From NCBI GenBank assembly GCA_945860575.1, contig CAMAQQ010000075.1:1-6293 (forward strand): a stretch of DNA of 6,293 nucleotides, read 5' to 3'. The notes beneath the pieces were generated by a model. That model saw only the letters and a program-made list of their open reading frames with translations, made no database searches and was not told the DNA's origin. The DNA comes from Ferrithrix thermotolerans DSM 19514 (GTDB lineage: Bacteria > Actinomycetota > Acidimicrobiia > Acidimicrobiales > Ilumatobacteraceae). The translations under genes and the position numbers were made by a program. Below, piece after piece: positions 1-5,238 of the stretch. Positions within the stretch are counted from its first letter, which is position 1. Every line of letters starts with the position of its first letter.

Positions 1-470
1 TGTGGCAAACATACGCGAGCCACACGCGACCAGTTCTGTGGCTCGACACGCTTAAGCCACGAAAGTTTGGCGACTGTAAAACTTGCGACTGGCACGCTGC
101 CGACATGTTCTGCCCACCAGGCAGCGCCGCGTTGATCGATACACCACTGCGCGTCTGGTGCCGACTGTGTGTCGTTCCAAAGTTTGGCGTTGCGCACGAC
201 TTTGTGTTCGCGATCAAGAGTAACCAAGCCGTGTTGCTGACCCGCAACCGATATCGCAGCGACCGTAGGCATGACAGCTTGTTCAGATGCCAACGCAAAG
301 GCCTGCTCAAAAGCCGTGATCCAATCAAGTGGGTCTGTTTCGCTAACTGGCGCAATGCCTGTGCTCGGGTGCGATGCACGACCAGACGAAATTAACTCAC
401 CAGAATCAAGATCGCGGATCTCTACTTTTGTCGACTGCGTTGACGAATCAACGCCGACTACAACCGGCAT
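1..470 (-). CDS. xylB: Xylulokinase, N-terminal part (runs off left edge)
   Basis: Xylulokinase of the FGGY carbohydrate kinase family, which phosphorylates D-xylulose with ATP to D-xylulose 5-phosphate, feeding the cytoplasmic pentose phosphate pathway. Only the first 156 codons of a protein usually near 480-500 residues are present. Seen: the N-terminal phosphate-binding loop GVDSSTQSTK (residues 6-15), with Asp8 matching Asp6 of E. coli XylB; AGQQHG (76-81), whose His80 matches the xylulose-contacting His78; LWND (97-100); and FTVAKLSWL (131-139) followed by RVEP, all in the order of E. coli XylB. The catalytic Asp and ATP-binding half lie outside the window. The start is fixed because the xylA stop codon lies in the same frame only 3 nt upstream (TAA-CCA-ATG). 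No good Shine-Dalgarno sequence precedes it, so translation is probably coupled to xylA. The family assignment is secure; xylulokinase rather than another FGGY kinase rests on these motifs plus the xylA neighbour. Confidence 0.93.
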   Translation of the reverse strand, partial: MPVVVGVDSSTQSTKVEIRDLDSGELISSGRASHPSTGIAPVSETDPLDWITAFEQAFALASEQAVMPTVAAISVAGQQHGLVTLDREHKVVRNAKLWNDTQSAPDAQWCIDQRGAAWWAEHVGSVPVASFTVAKLSWLKRVEPQNWSRVARVCLP

Positions 471-473
471 TGG

Positions 474-1643
474 TTATCGAACGCCGAGAATCAGTTCTGT
501 AACCAGTTGGTCGAGGCGTTCGTGAGCATAACCACGCTCGCCGAGTGCCTTGACATCAAACGTGTCTGTTCGCAAACTGTGCAGCGCATCGGCGCCTAAT
601 CCATCTGGAGAAGTCGGCACGCTCAACTGGTCAAACATCGCCGCTTTGAGTGCTGCCTGAATCTCTTTGTCTTGTTTGAACTGACGCGATTTTTCGGCCA
701 AAATCAAATAGGTTCGCATGCAACCGCTTGCGAAATCCCAAACGCCCTCGGCGTTTTCGGTGCGGTAGGCGTGTGCATCGAAGTGCAACATTCCGTCCCA
801 TTTTGAATCTTCTAGAAGTTTGACGAGATAGAAAGCATCGCGGATGCCTTCACTGCCGAATCTAAAGTCTTGGTCGAACTTGCCAATGCGTTGTGCGTTG
901 AGGTCAATATGAAACAACTTGCCGTGCCATAAAGTTTGCGCGACCGCGTGCGTGAAGTTGAGTCCACTCATTGTTTCGTGTGCAAACTCGGGGTTGAGGC
1001 CGACCATTTCTGGCCACTGCAATTCGTTGATGAATGCGATTGCGTGACCGACTGTCGGCAAGAACATGTCGCCGCGTGGCTCGTTTGGTTTTGGCTCGAG
1101 CGCAAACTTAATGTCGTAGCCACGATCTTTGGCGTAGGCACAACAAATGTTCACTGCTTCGGCGTAACGATCAAGTGCAGTGCGAACATCTTTTGCGGCT
1201 TCGCACTCAAGACCTTCACGGCCGCCCCACATCACGTAAACCTTGGCACCAAGCGAGACGCCCATATCGATTGACTCCATTGTCTTCTTGATCGCGTAGC
1301 GGCGAACAACTGGATCGTTTGCTGTGAACGCACCTTCTTTGAAAACTGGTTGACCAAAAAGATTTGTCGTAGCCATTGGCACTTTCATGCCGGTTTTATC
1401 TAGTGCTTGACGAAAACGCTTCAGCGCGGTCTCACGCTCGGCAGGTGTTGACCCAAACGGCACAAGATCATCATCGTGAAAGTTGACGCCGTATGCACCA
1501 AGATCGGCCAAGCGATGTACCGAGTCAACAGGGTCAAGTGCGGGACGAGTTTCTAATCCAAATGGGTCACGACCCATATTGCCGACGGTCCAAAGACCAA
1601 AAGTAAAGCGGTGTTCTGGTTTAGGTGTGAAGTTGTCTGACAT
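474..1643 (-). CDS. xylA: Xylose isomerase, class I (actinobacterial type)
   Basis: D-xylose isomerase (EC 5.3.1.5), a cytoplasmic metal-dependent TIM-barrel enzyme, normally tetrameric, that interconverts D-xylose and D-xylulose and often also D-glucose and D-fructose. At 389 residues it matches the short class I enzymes of Streptomyces and Actinoplanes (about 388-394). Seen, about 2 residues beyond Streptomyces numbering: GLWTV (16-20); GRDPFG (24-29), whose Phe reaches into the neighbouring subunit's active site; FHDDD (55-59) with ring-opening His56 and Asp59; WGGREG (139-144); EPKPNEPRGD (183-192) with metal ligand Glu183 and Lys185; NPEFAHE with Glu219 and His222; FHIDLN with Asp247; FDQD with Asp257 and Asp259; HFD with Asp289. 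All metal ligands are present. One departure: the FKPPRTE segment usual in Streptomyces reads AHAYRTE here, so Lys289 becomes His291. First gene of the xylA-xylB operon. No Shine-Dalgarno sequence precedes the ATG; a -10-like TAGTAT sits 7 nt upstream, suggesting a leaderless mRNA. Confidence 0.97.
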   Translation of the reverse strand: MSDNFTPKPEHRFTFGLWTVGNMGRDPFGLETRPALDPVDSVHRLADLGAYGVNFHDDDLVPFGSTPAERETALKRFRQALDKTGMKVPMATTNLFGQPVFKEGAFTANDPVVRRYAIKKTMESIDMGVSLGAKVYVMWGGREGLECEAAKDVRTALDRYAEAVNICCAYAKDRGYDIKFALEPKPNEPRGDMFLPTVGHAIAFINELQWPEMVGLNPEFAHETMSGLNFTHAVAQTLWHGKLFHIDLNAQRIGKFDQDFRFGSEGIRDAFYLVKLLEDSKWDGMLHFDAHAYRTENAEGVWDFASGCMRTYLILAEKSRQFKQDKEIQAALKAAMFDQLSVPTSPDGLGADALHSLRTDTFDVKALGERGYAHERLDQLVTELILGVR

Positions 1644-1685
1644 ACACGAGATACTAGTTGTAATTCGTATTAGTCCGCTTAGCGG
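1644..1685 (-). promoter_or_regulatory. Candidate leaderless promoter and palindromic operator of xylAB
   Basis: Read on the minus strand, a TAGTAT hexamer (1656-1651) fits the actinobacterial -10 pattern TANNNT and ends 7 nt before the xylA ATG, so transcription would begin at or next to the start codon. No clear -35 box is visible at 16-18 nt. Where it should lie there is an odd palindrome, CCGCT-T-AGCGG (1675-1685). That position is where a repressor would block polymerase, and ROK-family XylR repressors commonly control xylAB, but this site does not obviously match a known XylR operator. Inferred from position and sequence only. Confidence 0.38.
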
Positions 1686-1709
1686 TTAGAGTAAACAAGC
1701 CTTTTACCT

Positions 1710-1782
1710 TCCGGGGTAGCTCAGTTGGCAGAGCAACGGACTGTTAATCCGTTTGTCGTGGGTTCGAGCCCCACCCCCGGAG
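1710..1782 (+). tRNA. tRNA-Asn (anticodon GTT)
   Basis: A complete cloverleaf folds by eye: acceptor stem TCCGGGG (1710-1716) with CCCCGGA (1775-1781); D stem GCTC (1719-1722) with GAGC (1731-1734); anticodon stem ACGGA (1736-1740) with TCCGT (1748-1752) around loop CTGTTAA, anticodon GTT at 1743-1745; T stem GTGGG (1758-1762) with CCCAC (1770-1774) and loop TTCGAGC. All stems are fully paired. The discriminator is G1782 and the next bases are CAA, so CCA is not encoded and must be added by the CCA-adding enzyme. It reads AAC and AAT codons. A weak -10-like TAGAGT lies at 1687-1692. No terminator follows; the amine oxidase start codon is 36 nt downstream. Confidence 0.97.
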
Positions 1783-1809
1783 CAAAATTTTTATTTGAGG
1801 AAATTCTTC

Positions 1810-1814
1810 GGAGG
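1810..1814 (+). promoter_or_regulatory. Ribosome binding site fixing the amine oxidase start
   Basis: GGAGG lies 4 nt before the ATG at 1819, a strong though slightly close Shine-Dalgarno sequence. The same frame is open further upstream, with a TTG at 1753, but that codon is inside tRNA-Asn, so 1819 is the real start. Confidence 0.85.
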
Positions 1815-1818
1815 CAAA

Positions 1819-3768
1819 ATGACTGCAGTTGCGGCTGGGGCTGGTGTGGTGGGCCGCGTGCATCCGTTAGATCCGTTGAGCAAGAACGAACTTGAGTCAT
1901 TGATTGGTACTTTGCGTCGCGATGGTGTGATTGATCAGCAACATTTGATTGCAATGGTTCAAGTTGAAGAGCCATCCAAGGCACAGTTGGCGCGTTTTCG
2001 ACTTGGTGAAAATGTTGATCGTGCGGCGCGAGTGACAGTGCTGGATCGCTCGTCGGGCAAGGTAGCCGAGATTATCGCTACGGTTAGTTCAAATGGCGCA
2101 GGTCGCGTTTTGAGTAACAAAGTTATTGAAGGTGCCAAGGCGCCAGTGTTGAGCGTTGAGAGCGAGACGGCGATCGCGGCTGCCAAGAGTGACCCGCGCG
2201 TGATTGAAGCCTTGCGTAGTCGCGGCATAACTGATCTTGACAGTGTGAAGATGGAGACCTGGTCAATTGGTGCGCAGATACCAAAATATTTAGACGACGG
2301 TCGGCGACTGATTTGGACGCCGATGTGGCACCAGCCGACACCCAAAGCGAATTTTTATTCTCATCCGATTTCGGGGTTGCACGCGATTGTTGACATTGAT
2401 TCGGGCGAAGTCCTCGCCGTTGAGAATGACCAGCAGATTGCCGTGCCGCAGACGCCGGGGCCATATCGCGAGAGTCAAACTGGGGCGAACATTTCGTTGA
2501 AGCCACTTGAAATTAAACAGCCTGAAGGTATTTCGTTTTCTTTTGATGGCTACAAGGTCTCTTGGGAGCGTTGGAACTTTCGAATCGGTTTCTGTCAGCG
2601 CGAAGGTCTCGTGATTCATGATGTTTGGTTTGATGACGCGGGTGAGATGCGCAAAATTGCACATCGGTTGTCGATCGCCGAACTGGTGATTCCGTATGGT
2701 GATCCGAGTCAAGGCGCATATCGCAAGAACGCATTTGATACTGGCGAATTCGGTTTGGGTAACTATACGAATTCGCTAACTCTTGGCTGTGATTGCTTGG
2801 GCGAGATCGTTTATCTAGATGTTGCCGTTGCGACCCCTGACGGAACCGTTCGCGAAATCAAAAATGCAATTTGTACTCACGAAGAAGATTTTGGAATTTT
2901 ATGGAAGCATGTCGACATTGATGGCAATGTCGAGGTGCGGCGGGGTCGTCGGTTTGTTGTTTCATCGATCGTCACGATCAATAATTACGAATACGGGTAC
3001 TTTTGGTATTTCTACCAAGACGGCTCGATTGAGTTTGAAGCCAAACTCACGGGCATCGTGTTAACGCTTGCAGATGCGCCAGGAAAAGATCATCCATCAG
3101 CGACCGAACTCGAACCTGGGCTATGGGCGCCATATCACCAACACATTTTGTGTGCGCGACTTGATCTAGATATTGATGGCGGCGGTGATGAAATCGCTGG
3201 CGTGCGTAACAGTGTGATCGAAGTTGATTCTTTCGCCCATGAGATGGGGCCGAAGAATGTTTATGGCGGCGCATATGAGACGAGTGAGAAAGTTTTTCGG
3301 CGCGAGAGTGAAGCGCGGCGCGTTGTTGATCCTTTTAAGAGTCGATTCTGGAAAATTATCAACCCGAGTCGAAAAAATCACATGGGAAAACCTGTTGGCT
3401 ACAAACTTGTGTCGGGGCATACGACATATCCGTTGGCGAAACCTGAGTCGACGATTGGGCGGCGGGCCGGTTTTATATATCACCATTTGTGGGTGACGGC
3501 GAATCGCGCCGACGAGCGATATCCGGCGGGCGATTATCCGTATCAGCATGCGGGTGGGGCGGGTTTGCCTGAGTGGACGAGTGCCGATCGCGAGATTGAG
3601 AACACTGATGTCGTGTTATGGCATGTTTTCGGCACGAATCATATTCCGCGCACCGAAGATTGGCCCGTGATGCCAGTTGAGCGCACGGGGTTTCATTTAA
3701 AGCCGAGCGGATTTTTTGCTCGTAGCCCAGCCATCGATGTTGCGCCCGCGCCCAAAGCCTGCCACTAG
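1819..3768 (+). CDS. Copper-containing primary amine oxidase (topaquinone enzyme)
   Basis: Primary amine oxidase (EC 1.4.3.21): oxidises R-CH2-NH2 with O2 to the aldehyde, ammonia and H2O2, using copper and a topaquinone made from its own tyrosine. 649 residues, close to Arthrobacter globiformis phenylethylamine oxidase (638). The N2 and N3 domains fill roughly residues 12-215 and the catalytic domain about 235-640. Seen: topaquinone motif NYEY (389-392), Tyr390 being the converted residue; catalytic base Asp307 in FDTGE; Tyr293 in PYGD, matching the Arthrobacter tyrosine that contacts the cofactor; copper ligands His440 and His442 (HQH) and His608 (THNHIP-type segment, here TNHIP); second metal-site residues Asp449 and Asp597. 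The gate position two residues before the base is Ala305, as in Hansenula HPAO1, rather than the Arthrobacter Tyr. No signal peptide, so probably cytoplasmic, supplying nitrogen and carbon from amines. It sits alone between two tRNA genes, with no amine transporter or aldehyde dehydrogenase in view, so its substrate cannot be assigned. Confidence 0.96.
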   Translation: MTAVAAGAGVVGRVHPLDPLSKNELESLIGTLRRDGVIDQQHLIAMVQVEEPSKAQLARFRLGENVDRAARVTVLDRSSGKVAEIIATVSSNGAGRVLSNKVIEGAKAPVLSVESETAIAAAKSDPRVIEALRSRGITDLDSVKMETWSIGAQIPKYLDDGRRLIWTPMWHQPTPKANFYSHPISGLHAIVDIDSGEVLAVENDQQIAVPQTPGPYRESQTGANISLKPLEIKQPEGISFSFDGYKVSWERWNFRIGFCQREGLVIHDVWFDDAGEMRKIAHRLSIAELVIPYGDPSQGAYRKNAFDTGEFGLGNYTNSLTLGCDCLGEIVYLDVAVATPDGTVREIKNAICTHEEDFGILWKHVDIDGNVEVRRGRRFVVSSIVTINNYEYGYFWYFYQDGSIEFEAKLTGIVLTLADAPGKDHPSATELEPGLWAPYHQHILCARLDLDIDGGGDEIAGVRNSVIEVDSFAHEMGPKNVYGGAYETSEKVFRRESEARRVVDPFKSRFWKIINPSRKNHMGKPVGYKLVSGHTTYPLAKPESTIGRRAGFIYHHLWVTANRADERYPAGDYPYQHAGGAGLPEWTSADREIENTDVVLWHVFGTNHIPRTEDWPVMPVERTGFHLKPSGFFARSPAIDVAPAPKACH

Positions 3769-3810
3769 TCCCATTAGGCTCGGGGTTCGCAAGTCAGCAG
3801 AAGTTATACG

Positions 3811-3816
3811 TATATA
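3811..3816 (+). promoter_or_regulatory. Possible -10 box for the CAT tRNA
   Basis: TATATA in an AT-rich patch (3804-3820) ends 17 nt before the mature tRNA start. A loose -35-like TTCGCA lies at 3786-3791, with a 19-nt gap that is longer than usual. The rest of the 65-nt gap after the amine oxidase holds only a short hairpin (AGCCT 3756-3760 with AGGCT 3776-3780) lacking a T-run. Confidence 0.25.
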
Positions 3817-3833
3817 TCAATGTAAGTAAGTTA

Positions 3834-3909
<76 letters not shown>

Positions 3910-3922
3910 AGAAGAGTGCGAA

Positions 3923-3952
3923 TTTTCCAATGTTGAGTTTGTGCGCTAGTCT
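3923..3952 (+). promoter_or_regulatory. Promoter-like element upstream of the BMP lipoprotein gene
   Basis: TTTTCC (3923-3928), 18 nt, then TAGTCT (3947-3952) followed by C. TAGTCT fits the TANNNT pattern of actinobacterial -10 boxes, and transcription would begin near 3959, leaving a leader of about 44 nt. The same arrangement, TTTTCT-N18-TAGTCTC, precedes the ATPase gene at 5175-5205. Single hexamers like these occur by chance; the matched spacing is the main support. A TTGAGT at 3933-3938 is an alternative -35, but no good -10 is correctly spaced from it. Confidence 0.35.
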
Positions 3953-3989
3953 CGTTACACAAATCGCATAGACCATCGGGGTGTATGCA

Positions 3990-3996
3990 GAGGGAG
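3990..3996 (+). promoter_or_regulatory. Ribosome binding site fixing the BMP lipoprotein start
   Basis: GAGGGAG ends 6 nt before the ATG at 4003, ideal spacing. It lies downstream of another in-frame ATG at 3985, which therefore would add six residues ahead of the signal peptide without a Shine-Dalgarno sequence of its own. Confidence 0.85.
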
Positions 3997-4002
3997 AAAA
4001 TA

Positions 4003-5076
4003 ATGACAAAGCGCAAAGGACTAAAGTCCGCTGTTCTTGCCATTGCAGCGTTTGCACTCATCGCGGGTGCATGCGGAAGCAGTGACACGGCAACAGAAGA
4101 GACAACAGCCGAAGCAACTGAAGAGACAACCGCAGCGTTGCCAGGTGCAGGAATTCTTGCTTGCCAAGTAACCGACACAGGTGGTGTTGACGATAAGGGC
4201 TTCAACCAGATCTCGTACAAAGGTATGCAAGATGCAGAAGCATCTCTCGGTGTAACAATCGACCTGCTTGAGTCAGCATCAGATGCCGACTATGCACCAA
4301 ACTTGCAGAACTTTGCTGACAAGGGTTGCAACATCATCGTCACAGTAGGTTTCTTGCTCGGCGATGCAACAAAAGCAGCGGCAGAAGCAAACCCAGATAA
4401 GAACTATGCAATTGTTGACTCAGCATTTGATCCACCGCTAGCGAACGCTCGCGGTTTGGTATTCGCAACTGATCAACCATCATTCATGGCTGGTTACTTG
4501 GCAGCAGGCATGTCGAAGACTGGTGTCGTTGGCACATTTGGTGGCATCAATATTCCGCCAGTGAGCATCTTCATGGACGGTTTCGCCAAGGGTGTTGCTT
4601 ACTACAACACTCAAAAGGGTGCGAAAGTTAAAGTGCTCGGTTGGGATACAACTAAGAAAGACGGCACATTCGCTGGAAACTTCAACAGCCTTGACGACGG
4701 CAAGAACATTGCTAAGAGTCAGGCCGACGAAGGCGCAGACATCATCTTCCCAGTGGCTGGTCCAGTGGGTCTTGGTTCGGCACAATTCGCAATGGAGTCG
4801 GGTGGCAAGGTCAAGATCATCGGTGTTGACGTTGACATGAGCGTTTCAAACCCAGATGCTGCAGCGGTCTACATTGCATCAGTGTTGAAGAACATTGACG
4901 CGGCAGTACTCGCAGCAATCACCGACACAGTAAATGGTGTGAAGACATCAGACAACTATGTCGGTACTTTGGCAAACGGTGGCGTTGGCGTTGCTTACAC
5001 AGCAGTACCAGCAGAACTTCAAGCTGAAGTTGAGGCAATCGGTGCAGGAATCGCCGACGGCACAATCAAAATCTAA
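4003..5076 (+). CDS. BMP/PnrA-family ABC transporter substrate-binding lipoprotein
   Basis: Extracytoplasmic binding component of a BMP-family ABC importer; characterised members (Treponema PnrA, Bacillus and Streptococcus homologues) bind purine and other nucleosides. 357 residues. Signal peptide: basic start KRKGLK (3-8), hydrophobic stretch about 9-20, lipobox AGAC with lipid-anchored Cys24, a slightly atypical box since Leu is commoner at the -3 position. A Thr/Glu/Ala-rich linker (about 29-45) with an imperfect TEETTA repeat tethers the domain to the membrane. The two-lobed binding domain opens with the family motif DTGGVDDKGFNQ (58-69) and continues through VGFLLGDA (115-122), IVDSAFD (137-143), FMAGYLAAG (161-169), MDGFAKGV (191-198) and IIGVDVD (272-278), where family members place a ligand-binding Asp. 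ALA and THR codons lean to GCA and ACA. Nucleoside binding is inferred from the family; other ligands are possible. The importer ATPase follows after a terminator, implying higher or separate expression of this lipoprotein. Confidence 0.94.
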   Translation: MTKRKGLKSAVLAIAAFALIAGACGSSDTATEETTAEATEETTAALPGAGILACQVTDTGGVDDKGFNQISYKGMQDAEASLGVTIDLLESASDADYAPNLQNFADKGCNIIVTVGFLLGDATKAAAEANPDKNYAIVDSAFDPPLANARGLVFATDQPSFMAGYLAAGMSKTGVVGTFGGINIPPVSIFMDGFAKGVAYYNTQKGAKVKVLGWDTTKKDGTFAGNFNSLDDGKNIAKSQADEGADIIFPVAGPVGLGSAQFAMESGGKVKIIGVDVDMSVSNPDAAAVYIASVLKNIDAAVLAAITDTVNGVKTSDNYVGTLANGGVGVAYTAVPAELQAEVEAIGAGIADGTIKI

Positions 5077-5097
5077 TTTTGTGCCGTGACAACGGCA
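5057..5097 (+). other. Mutually exclusive hairpins over the BMP gene stop codon
   Basis: ACGGCACAA (5057-5065) is perfectly complementary to TTGTGCCGT (5079-5087), giving a 9-bp stem whose 13-nt loop holds the stop codon (5074-5076). The same TGCCGT (5082-5087) can pair instead with ACGGCA at 5092-5097, giving a 6-bp stem with a GACA loop. Both cannot form at once. Neither is followed by a T-run. The downstream terminator would stand beside either form. A role in protecting the 3' end of the mRNA is plausible but inferred. Confidence 0.5.
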
Positions 5098-5111
5098 TGA
5101 ATTAAAACTCT

Positions 5112-5146
5112 GGCCCTACTGCGAAAGCAGTAGGGCCTTTGTTTTT
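5112..5146 (+). terminator. Strong intrinsic terminator after the BMP lipoprotein gene
   Basis: A perfect 11-bp stem, GGCCCTACTGC (5112-5122) with GCAGTAGGGCC (5127-5137), closed by a GAAA tetraloop and followed by TTTGTTTTT (5138-5146). It lies 35 nt past the stop codon. It should end most transcripts of the lipoprotein gene and so separate it from the ATPase gene, perhaps allowing limited read-through. Confidence 0.93.
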
Positions 5147-5174
5147 GCCATGCGTCCGCGATGGGGCTCGTTGA

Positions 5175-5204
5175 TTTTCTTAGCGAACGACAGGCGAGTA
5201 GTCT
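5175..5204 (+). promoter_or_regulatory. Promoter-like element upstream of the ABC ATPase gene
   Basis: TTTTCT (5175-5180), an 18-nt gap and TAGTCT (5199-5204) followed by C: the same pattern and spacing as at 3923-3952. Transcription would begin near 5211, downstream of the terminator, with a leader of about 28 nt. This would explain how the ATPase gene is expressed despite that terminator. A TTGATT at 5171-5176 overlaps it but is spaced too far (22 nt) from TAGTCT to be its -35. Confidence 0.35.
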
Positions 5205-5238
5205 CTTCTCGGCAACGCACTGTGGGGTAGATCCAAAA

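Noticed and set aside
936..1274. 112-residue plus-strand open frame inside xylA
   Set aside because: It is antisense to a highly conserved coding region, has no recognisable domain and no ribosome site; a shadow of xylA.
1753..1818. Upstream TTG start giving the amine oxidase 22 extra residues
   Set aside because: The TTG lies within tRNA-Asn and has no ribosome site; the ATG at 1819 has GGAGG 4 nt upstream.
1721..1984. Minus-strand frame with GVGLEPTTNGL, overlapping tRNA-Asn
   Set aside because: The EPTT phrase comes from reading the T-arm of a tRNA gene backwards and is a well-known source of false proteins. The frame also lies antisense to the amine oxidase.
3756..3780. Hairpin AGCCT/AGGCT as terminator of the amine oxidase gene
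   Set aside because: The stem is only five to six pairs with a 13-nt loop and is followed by CGGGG rather than a T-run.
3985..4002. Upstream ATG start for the BMP lipoprotein
   Set aside because: It precedes the ribosome site GAGGGAG, which is correctly spaced for the ATG at 4003, where a standard lipoprotein signal peptide begins.
5161..5238. In-frame ATG at 5161 adding 26 residues to the ABC ATPase
   Set aside because: The frame is open, but there is no ribosome site, the added residues do not resemble the family, and the protein from 5239 begins exactly like family members. The candidate promoter would also lie inside it.
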